Source: Rhodobacter xanthinilyticus (GTDB lineage Bacteria; Pseudomonadota; Alphaproteobacteria; Rhodobacterales; Rhodobacteraceae). From it: a stretch of DNA of 64,000 nucleotides. The stretch lies in assembly GCF_001856665.1 (NCBI RefSeq), contig NZ_CP017781.1:2451501-2515500 (forward strand), in the 5' to 3' direction. Numbering within the stretch: position 1 is the first letter of the stretch; each line of letters opens with the position of its first letter. Below are positions 8,302 through 15,777 of the stretch, piece by piece. The translations under genes and the position numbers were made by a program. Below the pieces are notes generated by a model. That model was not told the DNA's origin and searched no databases. It saw only the letters and a program-made list of their open reading frames with translations.

Positions 8302-8448
8302 CTGGTTTCCGGGCTGGAAACAAACCCGCCCGCCCCTGTATCTTTGTCGCAATCGGACATATTCTTGCCCGAAAGTTACGATAGGGCGATTTATTAACCA
8401 GACACCTGCATCCTGAGACAAGCCGGTGCAACGAGGCAGCAGCACGCG

Positions 8449-9102
8449 ATGCTCGAGTTCGACAATGTCAGCAAGTCCTTCTGGACGGGCAAGCAGCGCA
8501 AGGTGATCCTTGATCGCGCGAGCTTCCGCGTGGAGCTCGGCAACAGCCTCGGCATTCTCGCCCCCAACGGCACCGGCAAGACCACGATCATCAACATGAT
8601 GGCCGGGCTCGAGAAACCCGACGAGGGCGAGATCCGCAAGACCTGCCGGGTGTCGTTTCCGCTCGGCTTCATGGGCGGGGTGGTCAACAAACATTCCGCG
8701 CGCGAAAACGCCCGCTTCATCGCGCGGCTTTACGGGCTCGACCCCGATTATATCGAGGCCTTCTGCCGCTGGCTGACCGGGATCGCGGAATATTTCGACA
8801 TGCCGGTGGGCACTTACAGCTCAGGCATGCGCTCGCGCTTCACCTTCGCGCTGCTGCTCGCGCTCGAATTCGATATCTATCTGATCGACGAGGGCATGCC
8901 CTCGACCACCGATGTCGAGTTCAACCGCAAGGCCGGCTCGATCCTGAAGGACCGGCTGCGCGACGCCACCGTCGTCGTCGTCTCCCACCAGCCCTCGACG
9001 CTGGAAAAATTCTGCCGCTCGGCCGCGGTCTTGCACAACGGCCAGCTTTACATGTTCGATACTCTGGAAGAAGCGAAGCGGATGTATGACTATGCAACCT
9101 AA
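8449..9102 (+). CDS. kpsT: Capsular polysaccharide export ATPase (KpsT-like)
   Basis: A 217-residue ABC ATPase of the ABC-2 polysaccharide exporter type. The P-loop reads APNGTGKT (an Ala at the first position is allowed), the signature region is TYSSGMRSRFTFALLLAL as in KpsT/Wzt proteins, and the Walker B is YLIDEGMPSTTD. It energises export of a group 2-type capsule together with a KpsM permease and KpsE. Its last codons overlap the start of the kpsE-like gene, so the two are coupled. No kpsM, kpsD or glycosyltransferases are adjacent in the window. A 147-bp upstream gap should hold the promoter. Confidence 0.88.
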   Translation: MLEFDNVSKSFWTGKQRKVILDRASFRVELGNSLGILAPNGTGKTTIINMMAGLEKPDEGEIRKTCRVSFPLGFMGGVVNKHSARENARFIARLYGLDPDYIEAFCRWLTGIAEYFDMPVGTYSSGMRSRFTFALLLALEFDIYLIDEGMPSTTDVEFNRKAGSILKDRLRDATVVVVSHQPSTLEKFCRSAAVLHNGQLYMFDTLEEAKRMYDYAT

Positions 9103-10915
9103 AGCGACCAAATATCGCATCCGCCGCAACGCGCCGGTGCTGGCCGGGGCGGGCGCCCCGAAACCTGCCGCCGAAACGGTGGGCGCGGCCAATGCCACGC
9201 TCGCGCCGGAGGCGGCGGTGCGCCCCGCGACGCCGGCGGGCCCCGCCGCTTCGGCCGCCGCATCGGGCGCCGCAACCGCCGCCGCCCCCGCCGGGCGGCG
9301 CGCCCGCGCGGCCCGCGAGATCGCGCCCGAGGACATGTTCGAGCCGCAAGACGACGGCTTTGGCGACACCCGCTTCCCGACCGCCGCCGCCCCCGCCCCC
9401 GCGCCTGCCGAGGGCGATGCGGTGATCGCGCCCAACCAGATGACCGCCGAGGAGGAAATCGCCGCGATCCGCGCCGAGGGCCTGACCGGCCGCCAGCTGC
9501 GCCTCGCGCGGCGGATGGCGCAAAAGCACGGGATCGAGGCGACCTCGGATTTCGAGGCGGTGCGGCTCTTGCGCCGCGCCGGCATCGACCCGTTCGACCG
9601 CTCGAACATCCTTGCGATGGTGCGCCCCGACAAGGAGGAGGACGGCTCCGCCACCACCCGCGCGCTCGCGCGCATCGACGGCGCGGGCGCCGATACCCGG
9701 GTGCAACTGCCGCAGACCATGGCGCCCGGGCAAGTCCCCTCGACCGAAGTGCTGAACGAAGACCAGCGCGCGCGAGAGATCATCCGCATCCAGCGCGACA
9801 TCGCCCGCCGCCGCCGCCGCCGGCTCGCGCTGCTGATGGCGCGGCTGAGCTTCTTCGTCTTCCTGCCGACCATCGTCGCGGCCTATTATTACTTCGTGAT
9901 GGCGACGCCGATGTATGCCACGAAGGCCGAATTCGTGATCCAGAAGGCCGATGGCGTCGCGGGCGGCTCGGGGCTTGCGGGGCTGTTTTCCGGCACCCAG
10001 CTCGCCACCAACCAGGATTCGGTGACGGTGCAAAGTTACATGCAATCGCGCGATGCGATGCTGCGCCTCGATGCCGATCAGGGCTTCAAGGCGCATTTCG
10101 AACAGCCCTCGATCGACCCGCTGCAACGGCTCGAGCCGGGCGCCACCAACGAAGATGCCTACAAGCTCTACAAGCGGATGGTGAAGATCGGCTATGACCC
10201 TTCGGAGGGGCTGGTGAAGATGGAAGTCATCGCCGCCGACCCGGAGGTCTCGCGCAAGTTCTCGGAATCGTTGATTTCTTACGCCGAGGAACAGGTCGAC
10301 CAGCTTACCGCGCGGCTGCGCGAGGATCAGATGAAGGGCGCGCGCGAGAGCTATGAGGACGCCGAGGCGAAGGTCTTTGCCGCCCAGGCCAAGGTGCTCG
10401 AGCTGCAAGAACAGGTGGGCATCCTCGACCCGGCCTCGGAAAACAGCCTCGTGATGAGCCAGGTCTCGGGCTTTGAAAGCGAGCTGCAGAAGAAGCGCCT
10501 CGAGCTTGGCCAGCTGCTCGACAACCCGAGCCCGAATGCGGCGCGCGTCTCCGGGGTGAAGGGCGATATCGCGCGGCTCGAGAAGCTGATCGGCGAGCTG
10601 CGCGCTCAGCTCACCGTGAAGGGCGCCTCGAATGAATCGCTCGCCTCGATCACCGGCCAGCTGCGCATCGCCGAGGCCGAGCTCGAGACCCGCCAGATGC
10701 TGCTCTCGGCCGCCGCGCAACAAAACGAGACCGCGCGGATCGAGGCCAACAAGCAGGTGCGCTACCTCGAGATGGGCGTGCGCCCGGTGGCCCCCGATGC
10801 GCCCACTTATCCGCGCGCCTTCGAGAACACGCTGCTCGCCTTCCTGATCTTCTCGGGGATCTATCTGATGCTCTCGCTCACCGCCTCGATCCTGCGCGAA
10901 CAGGTCTCGAGCTGA
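9086..10915 (+). CDS. kpsE: Capsule export inner-membrane protein (KpsE-like), long N-terminus
   Basis: A 609-residue polysaccharide co-polymerase-like protein. Residues 1-245 are a low-complexity Ala/Pro/Arg-rich cytoplasmic extension ending in a basic cluster IARRRRRRLALL. One membrane helix (about 255-275, LSFFVFLPTIVAAYYYFVM) precedes a periplasmic domain, including MYATKAEFVIQKADG and long coiled-coil stretches (about 410-560). A second helix lies at 585-602. This TM-coiled-coil-TM layout is that of KpsE/BexC, but the family is usually nearer 380 residues, so the N-terminal extension is unusual. Starts 9086 or 9092 are both possible. Follows kpsT with overlap. Confidence 0.85.
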   Translation: MTMQPKATKYRIRRNAPVLAGAGAPKPAAETVGAANATLAPEAAVRPATPAGPAASAAASGAATAAAPAGRRARAAREIAPEDMFEPQDDGFGDTRFPTAAAPAPAPAEGDAVIAPNQMTAEEEIAAIRAEGLTGRQLRLARRMAQKHGIEATSDFEAVRLLRRAGIDPFDRSNILAMVRPDKEEDGSATTRALARIDGAGADTRVQLPQTMAPGQVPSTEVLNEDQRAREIIRIQRDIARRRRRRLALLMARLSFFVFLPTIVAAYYYFVMATPMYATKAEFVIQKADGVAGGSGLAGLFSGTQLATNQDSVTVQSYMQSRDAMLRLDADQGFKAHFEQPSIDPLQRLEPGATNEDAYKLYKRMVKIGYDPSEGLVKMEVIAADPEVSRKFSESLISYAEEQVDQLTARLREDQMKGARESYEDAEAKVFAAQAKVLELQEQVGILDPASENSLVMSQVSGFESELQKKRLELGQLLDNPSPNAARVSGVKGDIARLEKLIGELRAQLTVKGASNESLASITGQLRIAEAELETRQMLLSAAAQQNETARIEANKQVRYLEMGVRPVAPDAPTYPRAFENTLLAFLIFSGIYLMLSLTASILREQVSS

Positions 10916-10936
10916 GCCCCGGCGGGGGCGGGCGGC

Positions 10937-12127
10937 TCAGGCCACCTGCCCCGCCGCCCAGGCCGAAGCCCAGGCCCATTGGAAATTATACCCGCCGAGC
11001 CAGCCCGTCACATCGACCACCTCGCCGATGAAATGCAGCCCCGGCACGCGCTTGGCCTCGAGCGTCTTGGCGTCGAGCTCCGCCGTCGAAACCCCGCCCA
11101 GCGTCACCTCCGCGGTGCGATAGCCCTCCGAGCCCACCGGCCGCACCTGCCAGCGATGCACCTGCCCCGCCAGCCGCTCGAGCGCGCGATTGTTCTGATC
11201 CGCAAGCCGCCCCGCAAGCCCCGCCTCGGCCACGACAAACTGCGCGAGCTTCTCCGGCACGAGCCGCCCGAGCGCGGTCTGGATCGCGATCCGCCCCTGC
11301 TCGGCGCGGATCTGCGCGAGCTCGGCCGCGATGTCGCGCCCCGGCGCGAGGTCGATCTCGAGCGCGTCGCCCTCCCGCCAATAGCTCGAGATCTGCAAGA
11401 TCGCCGGCCCCGAGAGCCCGCGATGGGTGAACAGCAGATCCTCGTCGAAAGCCACCTTGCCGCGCCGCACCCGTGCCGCCCGCGCGATCCCCGCAAGCGG
11501 CGCCGTGCGCGCCAGATCCTGCTCGGCAAAGGTCAGCGGCACGAGCCCCGGCCGCGTCTCGACAAGCGCAAGCCCGAAACTCTCGGCGATCTTGTAGCCC
11601 AGCGCACTCGCCCCCATCTTCGGGATCGACTTGCCGCCCGTCGCCACCACCACGCGCTCCGCCGCAATCGGCCCGCCCGAGGTCTCGACGACAAAGCCCT
11701 CGCCCAAGCGCTCGAGCCCCGCGACCGAGGTGCCCAGCCGCAGCTCGCCCCCCCCGGCGCGCAGATCCTCGACCAGCATCTCGACGACCTGCGTCGCCTT
11801 GCCGTCGCAAAAGAGCTGCCCGCGATGTTTCTCATGCCAGGCGATCCCCGCCCGATCGAGCCGCGCGATCATGTCGGCGGGCGTGAAGCGGCTCAGCGCC
11901 GACAGCGCAAAGCGCGGATTTTCCGAGACGAATCGCTCCGCCGCATTCTGCCGCGTCAGCTCGCGGTTGGTGAAATTGCACCGCCCACCGCCCGAGATGC
12001 GAATCTTCTCGCCCGGCCGCGCAGCATGATCGAGCACCACGACCCGCCGCCCGCGCCGCGCCGCCGCCCCCGCGCAAAAGAGCCCCGCCGCGCCGGCCCC
12101 AAGGATTACAAGGTCAAATCTTTCCAT
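10937..12127 (-). CDS. BaiN/HI0933-family FAD-dependent oxidoreductase
   Basis: A 396-residue flavoprotein of the YhiN/HI0933 group. The N-terminus FDLVILGAGAAGLFCAG is the dinucleotide-binding motif, followed by the family hallmark KIRISGGGRCNFTN and VVVATGGKSIPKMG. The C-terminal hallmark is FIGEVVDVTGWLGGYNFQWA. Members are dehydrogenases/reductases of uncertain substrate; the fold is clear but the reaction here is unknown. The start at 12127 gives the canonical beginning (MERFDLVILGAG); the frame stays open further upstream only because it runs antisense through the tRNA-Gln gene. Confidence 0.9.
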   Translation of the reverse strand: MERFDLVILGAGAAGLFCAGAAARRGRRVVVLDHAARPGEKIRISGGGRCNFTNRELTRQNAAERFVSENPRFALSALSRFTPADMIARLDRAGIAWHEKHRGQLFCDGKATQVVEMLVEDLRAGGGELRLGTSVAGLERLGEGFVVETSGGPIAAERVVVATGGKSIPKMGASALGYKIAESFGLALVETRPGLVPLTFAEQDLARTAPLAGIARAARVRRGKVAFDEDLLFTHRGLSGPAILQISSYWREGDALEIDLAPGRDIAAELAQIRAEQGRIAIQTALGRLVPEKLAQFVVAEAGLAGRLADQNNRALERLAGQVHRWQVRPVGSEGYRTAEVTLGGVSTAELDAKTLEAKRVPGLHFIGEVVDVTGWLGGYNFQWAWASAWAAGQVA

Positions 12128-12224
12128 CCTCGCGGCATAGGCCGGGCGCGAAACCGCCGCAATGAAATTTCTCGATTTTCCCTCTTGCGGCCCCCCGCGG
12201 CCTTGGCTAAACACCGCCCCACGT

Positions 12225-12299
12225 TGGGGCGTAGCCAAGTGGTAAGGCACCGGTTTTTGGTACCGCGCACCGTAGGTTCGAATCCTACCGCCCCAGCCA
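12225..12299 (+). tRNA. tRNA-Gln (anticodon TTG)
   Basis: Cloverleaf with acceptor TGGGGCG/CGCCCCA, anticodon loop TTTTGGT (TTG) and T arm GTAGG-TTCGAAT-CCTAC, with an encoded CCA at 12297-12299. The anticodon stem CCGGT/ACCGC has a C-C mismatch at its outer pair (27-43). The 3' half from 12277 onward is also the left copy of the direct repeat that bounds the integrated element, so the tRNA stays intact after insertion. Confidence 0.96.
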
Positions 12300-12312
12300 T
12301 CCTCCCTTTTCG
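12277..12312. repeat. attL-like 36-bp direct repeat at tRNA-Gln 3' end
   Basis: The 36 bases beginning TTCGAATCCTACCGCCCC and ending CCCTTTTCG are identical to 18433-18468. The repeat begins in the T loop of tRNA-Gln and runs 13 bases past the CCA. The sequences on either side of the two copies differ, which fixes the repeat borders. Confidence 0.93.
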
Positions 12313-12437
12313 TTCGTGGCGTCAACCTTTCCAATAACTTGGTTCTGGCGTGGTGGGGGCGTTTGCCCCACGGGATGCCCCAGGCGGGTGTTACGGGTGT
12401 CGGGTTTGGATGTTGGCGGGGGCCAGTGTAACGCCCC

Positions 12438-12806
12438 CTACAGCAAACCAAAATCCACCCCATTCGCAGCGAAGTCCCGCTCATCCTGCAGGTTCTCTCC
12501 GCGTGATCCCAACTCCAGGTGCAGCGGATTAATACAGCGCTTGTTGTTGCAGCGGTGACGAACCACATCGTCATAACCCGCCTCAACCCCGTTCAGGATG
12601 CAGAAGATAAACCGATAGGCTGGCATCTGCCGCCCCATGAACCGCACCCGTCTGGCATCCTGCGTTGGCGTCTCGATACAGCCGCTTTCAGTTGTATCCC
12701 CCGCTTCAACCAAGGCGAAGGCCCGCGAACGAGCCTCCTCCCCATGGTCTGCCAATACCACCGCGAACCACTGCTGCGATGCGTCGGCATAGCTGAACCC
12801 CGTCAT
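12438..12806 (-). CDS. HNH endonuclease
   Basis: A 122-residue protein with a clear HNH module in the second half: VVRHRCNNKRCINPLHLELGSRGEN, where the His, Cys pair, Asn and second His fit the HNH_3-type zinc/metal-binding ββα fold common in phage genes. The N-terminal half, with a short Arg/Phe-rich part (RRVRFMGRQMPAYRF), resembles the DNA-binding lead-in of phage HNH proteins. It is translationally coupled to the primase gene upstream (ATGA overlap at 12803-12806). Likely nicks or cleaves DNA during element replication or transfer; free-standing homing activity is an alternative. Confidence 0.82.
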   Translation of the reverse strand: MTGFSYADASQQWFAVVLADHGEEARSRAFALVEAGDTTESGCIETPTQDARRVRFMGRQMPAYRFIFCILNGVEAGYDDVVRHRCNNKRCINPLHLELGSRGENLQDERDFAANGVDFGLL

Positions 12807-14197
12807 CGGATCACCTCCACCTCGTCATTCAGGTGCTGACCTAGCGCTTCCTCAAAGCCATCTGGCCCGAAGATCTTGCCGCGTTCAACCACGTAACCGG
12901 GCCTCACCCAAAGCGCGCGGGCATAATCGATCCCACCCCACTTCACGGCAGACTTGCTCCAACCCAAGTCAGACATCAAATGCTTGGTCGTGTTGATGTT
13001 GGCATGAAGCTTACCCGTCACCACCTCCACCACGTCAGTCTCTGCGATGGCGTGTTGCCGTTTGGCGTCCAGATGCTCCTTCAACTGGTCAAGGATCGTA
13101 GCTCGCCCGTTGCCGAACACCTGCCGCATGATCTCGGTGCCATGGGTATCGACGTTCAGCGTCTTGGCCGAGAAGTCCGCTTGCAACTGCCGCTGCATCA
13201 GCGCGTTATAGAGGCGGGCGATATTGGCCGGGTCCGCTGACCAGTCCTCCAACCGACCTACCAAGGCCGCGAACTCCTCTGCCCGTGGCCCCCGTGCATA
13301 TCCCTCGTGATCGACGTTGACGATGTAATACCGCCGATCTTCAGGCTCGATCCAGAACGGCATGTGATTGCTGGTCAGAACCAAGCATACTCGTTGCTCC
13401 ACGCGTTCCGTTTCCTTGCCCTTGGCCTCCCCCGCCGTGAACTTCTCGGTGATGTAGGTCTTGAGCGTATTGGCATCCCCGCTACCGGGCCGAAGATTGA
13501 CCTCCTCACAGACGACCAGTTTACTGCGCAGAAGCGTCATGTTGAACCGCCCGGTCAGCTTGTCGATATTGTTCTGGGTGATCGCGTTTGCCTCGCCAAA
13601 GAGCCGGATCAGCAAGCGACCCAGCGCACTCTTGCCCGTGCCCATCTTGGCCGAGTAGAAGAACGGTGCCCAGTTTGGCTTATCCCCTTCGTTCTGCAGC
13701 GACCACGCCAGCCAGTTCAGGAACATTTCCTTCTCTGCCGGTCTGGTGAAGAACCAGTCGAAGAACTCACCTGCCACGCCGTATTCGGCATCACCAACGC
13801 CAAACCGCCGATAAGCTGGCTCCTTCCACGCGTTGATGGTGGCCACCCCACGTTCGACGATAATCCGCCGACGATCACCAGGACGGCAGACGACCCGCCC
13901 GTTCCAAGGCAGAATGGTTTCGTCGATCACGGTATGGCGTGTATGGATCGCCCGCTTGAGGACCGCACTCAGCAGCACGTTATTCAACGGGATGCCGGGG
14001 AACTCCTCTTGGAACCGGATCACCGCAACGTGTTCAACATCGACCCGTGAGCGCTTGTGTCCAAGGTCGTCCACGTCGAAGAAGCTGTTATCCAGCCTGA
14101 CGAACCAGCTTGCCAGCGCGCGCGATAGGGTGGTGAGGTGTTCAGGGTCAAAGCCCTGCGCCGCAACAATATGCGGCTTCATCATCGTTACTGTCAT
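12803..14197 (-). CDS. SF3-like primase/helicase replication protein (DUF5906 type)
   Basis: A 464-residue protein. The central ATPase has a P-loop SAKMGTGKSALGRLL (about residues 182-196), a Walker B-like KLVVCEEV and a sensor-like VCLVLTSNHMPFWI, all typical of the phage/plasmid DUF5906 superfamily 3 helicase domain. The N-terminal 150 residues lack primase motifs that I can identify. The start at 14197 has AGGAAA eight bases upstream. It heads a two-gene unit with the HNH nuclease and is preceded by a 340-bp AT-richer non-coding region, which suggests local replication initiation. It most likely unwinds the element's origin. Confidence 0.8.
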   Translation of the reverse strand: MTVTMMKPHIVAAQGFDPEHLTTLSRALASWFVRLDNSFFDVDDLGHKRSRVDVEHVAVIRFQEEFPGIPLNNVLLSAVLKRAIHTRHTVIDETILPWNGRVVCRPGDRRRIIVERGVATINAWKEPAYRRFGVGDAEYGVAGEFFDWFFTRPAEKEMFLNWLAWSLQNEGDKPNWAPFFYSAKMGTGKSALGRLLIRLFGEANAITQNNIDKLTGRFNMTLLRSKLVVCEEVNLRPGSGDANTLKTYITEKFTAGEAKGKETERVEQRVCLVLTSNHMPFWIEPEDRRYYIVNVDHEGYARGPRAEEFAALVGRLEDWSADPANIARLYNALMQRQLQADFSAKTLNVDTHGTEIMRQVFGNGRATILDQLKEHLDAKRQHAIAETDVVEVVTGKLHANINTTKHLMSDLGWSKSAVKWGGIDYARALWVRPGYVVERGKIFGPDGFEEALGQHLNDEVEVIR

Positions 14198-14505
14198 TGT
14201 TATTTTCCTGATAAATTACTTGGTGGATCAAGAACCAAAGCACCTCAAACCGACGCTCTGAGAGGCCGATTTCGGGTCAAATCCAGAGGTGCTGTTCTCT
14301 ATTAACGCACGCTGGTAGATTATTGTTATTTATCAGCAACTTATCGAGTCGACCCAAACGCGCCAACTTCGCCCCGTTTCCCCGCCCTTGCCCGACCCAA
14401 AAACAGGCCTCCCAAGCCACCCGAGGACGCCCCCAAAACCTAGGCCCCTCACCCTACCAAGTTACCAATGATCCTTCAGAAACGATGAAAAAAGCAAAGT
14501 GGTTA
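14198..14505. other. AT-richer non-coding region before the replication gene (candidate origin)
   Basis: About 310 bases without a convincing gene. It is visibly richer in A/T than the rest of the window and contains a near-perfect inverted repeat: CTGATAAATTAC at 14208-14219 and GTTATTTATCAG at 14325-14336 (11 of 12 bases complementary). The primase promoter must also lie here. Assignment as an origin is inference from its position and composition. Confidence 0.35.
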
Positions 14506-14531
14506 CCCCCGGCAACCGAAGCTGCCGAGGG
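14506..14531 (-). terminator. UUCG-capped terminator hairpin
   Basis: On the minus strand CCCTCGGCAGC pairs with GTTGCCGGGGG around a TTCG tetraloop (11 bp with two G-T pairs), 7 bases after the stop of the membrane-protein gene. A T-run follows only after about 13 bases, so termination is probable but not ideal. Confidence 0.55.
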
Positions 14532-14537
14532 TGATTG

Positions 14538-14915
14538 CTAGTTTTTCTTCTTCTCTGGCCAGTAATACCAAAGGGTAAAGTAGAGCGATGCGAGCGCCAC
14601 GACGACGGCCCCTTTGAAAGCCATGCTTACCGCCTTTTCAAAGGGCGGGCTGACCCATACCACCATGATAAACATACAAGCCATCAAGGGAATCGAGAGG
14701 GTCAGACGAATGGCAACCCCAAACCACTTGGTCCTGAAGGTCCAAATGATACCTGTGACGCCCGCCAGAGCTAGCAGTGCGACGATGATGCCGAACTTCC
14801 ATACCTCAACTACGATTTCACGCTGATGACTGTCCCACCCACTGGCAATCAGCAGGGCAAACGCAAGGATCGCAGCAGTCAGGGCCACGCGCACCAAAAT
14901 TGATACCAAGCTCAT
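14538..14915 (-). CDS. Hypothetical membrane protein with four predicted helices
   Basis: A 125-residue protein composed almost wholly of hydrophobic segments: about residues 3-24, 38-58, 66-86 and 95-115, with short loops and a Lys-rich tail (PEKKKN). I place the start at 14915 (MSLVSILVRVAL), where a purine-rich GGGGGTAGAG sits upstream; upstream codons in the same frame belong to the neighbouring small gene's region. No family recognised. It lies between the replication module and the regulator of the integrative element and may alter the host envelope, but nothing in the sequence proves that. Confidence 0.6.
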   Translation of the reverse strand: MSLVSILVRVALTAAILAFALLIASGWDSHQREIVVEVWKFGIIVALLALAGVTGIIWTFRTKWFGVAIRLTLSIPLMACMFIMVVWVSPPFEKAVSMAFKGAVVVALASLYFTLWYYWPEKKKN

Positions 14916-14925
14916 CTCTACCCCC

Positions 14926-15141
14926 TTACCGTTTGGTCGTTTCAACGTAGGTGTAGATTTCCCGCCCATCGAAGCGTAGGCACTCCCAGTGCTCGTCCCC
15001 CTCCGCATTGATCTTGGTCTGCCAAGACGCCTCGCTCTGGCATTCGGCAAGGTCATCATACAGGGCCGGCTCGTCCGTCATGGTGTTGCAGATATCGCTG
15101 GCTGCGTAGCCCAAGCACAGGGCCATAACAAAGGTGTTCAT
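14926..15141 (-). CDS. Small hypothetical protein, possibly exported
   Basis: A 71-residue protein with a short hydrophobic start (MNTFVMALCLGYAA) that may act as a signal peptide and four Cys (LCLG, DICN, AECQ, WECL), enough for two disulfides in the periplasm. GGAGA lies six to ten bases upstream of the ATG. It is transcribed with the following membrane-protein gene, ten bases apart, from the divergent promoter region 15142-15307. No family recognised. Confidence 0.55.
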   Translation of the reverse strand: MNTFVMALCLGYAASDICNTMTDEPALYDDLAECQSEASWQTKINAEGDEHWECLRFDGREIYTYVETTKR

Positions 15142-15307
15142 TGATCAGTCTCCGTTGATTGATGGTTCTGGGTTGAGGGGTCACCCCAGCTAACCCGTTT
15201 TGTTTGGTGATCTTTGCGCTGCCCCCTTGGCCTGAGGGAGCTAACTCCAGCCCTATCAAATATTTATCCTGATTTGGGATTATTCTGTTCTGGAATTACC
15301 GCTGCCG
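15142..15307. promoter_or_regulatory. Divergent control region of the integrative element
   Basis: A 166-bp region between the leftward operon (start 15141) and the rightward XRE regulator (15308). It is partly AT-rich (15250-15295, with ATCAAATATTTATCCTGATT) and is the likely place for both promoters and the regulator's operators. No exact operator palindrome can be named. Confidence 0.45.
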
Positions 15308-15562
15308 TTGAAACCGGTCAAACGGAATGCGCAGTTGGCGAAGAGCATCTACGACGAGGAGTATCAAAAGCTCATCGAAGCCCTTAAGGCTGCGAGGAAA
15401 TCTGCTGGCTTGACCCAACAGGCCCTTGCCGACAGGCTTCAACGCCCTCAGTCCTTCGTTGCCAAAGTCGAAGGCTGCGAGCGCCGTCTAGACGTGGTCG
15501 AGTTTTTGCATCTATGCCGGGCCATAGGTGCCGATCCAGCCGCCATCTTTGACACGTTGTAG
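15308..15562 (+). CDS. XRE-family transcriptional regulator
   Basis: An 84-residue DNA-binding protein. Residues 20-80 form a Cro/C1-type helix-turn-helix: LIEALKAARKSAGLTQQALADRLQRPQSFVAKVE, followed by the usual dimer-side helices RLDVVEFLHLCRAIG. The start codon appears to be TTG with no strong ribosome site, so expression may be low or the start may be further upstream at a CTG. It is divergent from the membrane-protein/primase side and is the natural candidate for the element's repressor, comparable in position to the Stl/CI regulators of satellites and prophages. Confidence 0.82.
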   Translation: MKPVKRNAQLAKSIYDEEYQKLIEALKAARKSAGLTQQALADRLQRPQSFVAKVEGCERRLDVVEFLHLCRAIGADPAAIFDTL

Positions 15563-15591
15563 CCCCGGCAGCATGGCCGCCGAGGCTTTGG

Positions 15592-15777
15592 TTAGGGCAG
15601 TTTGCGGCTCACCACATAGTCGGCCAAGACTTGCCAATAGTGCTCGGCATCCCTGAACCCTTGGGCTTGGGCCGCGCGGTTCTCAGCCTCAGAACGAGAA
15701 AGACCGCCATCATACTGGATGATAGCGGCCCTCTCCTCGAACGCGTCGATGTCTGGGATGGGTTTCAGTGGCGGCAT
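15592..15777 (-). CDS. Small integrase-linked protein
   Basis: A 61-residue, Ala/Glu-rich, probably helical soluble protein (DAFEERAAIIQYDGGLSRSE and NRAAQAQGFRDAEHYWQVLADYV). Its ATG lies 12 bases inside the 3' end of the integrase gene, so it is coupled to it. Similar short proteins often sit directly behind integrases in alphaproteobacterial islands, but I know no function for them. An excisionase role is conceivable although it lacks a clear helix-turn-helix. Confidence 0.6.
   Translation of the reverse strand: MPPLKPIPDIDAFEERAAIIQYDGGLSRSEAENRAAQAQGFRDAEHYWQVLADYVVSRKLP

Noticed and set aside
8557-8583. Alanine at the first Walker A position of the KpsT-like ATPase as a sign of loss of function
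   Set aside because: The P-loop pattern allows Ala or Gly at this position and all other ATPase motifs are normal.
10937-12586. A 549-residue version of the BaiN-like flavoprotein
   Set aside because: The extra N-terminal part is read antisense through tRNA-Gln and the att repeat. The canonical FAD-binding start is at 12127.
15056-15259. A 67-codon frame in the divergent control region of the integrative element
   Set aside because: It overlaps the better supported small gene 14926-15141 in another frame, has no ribosome site and covers the expected promoter region.
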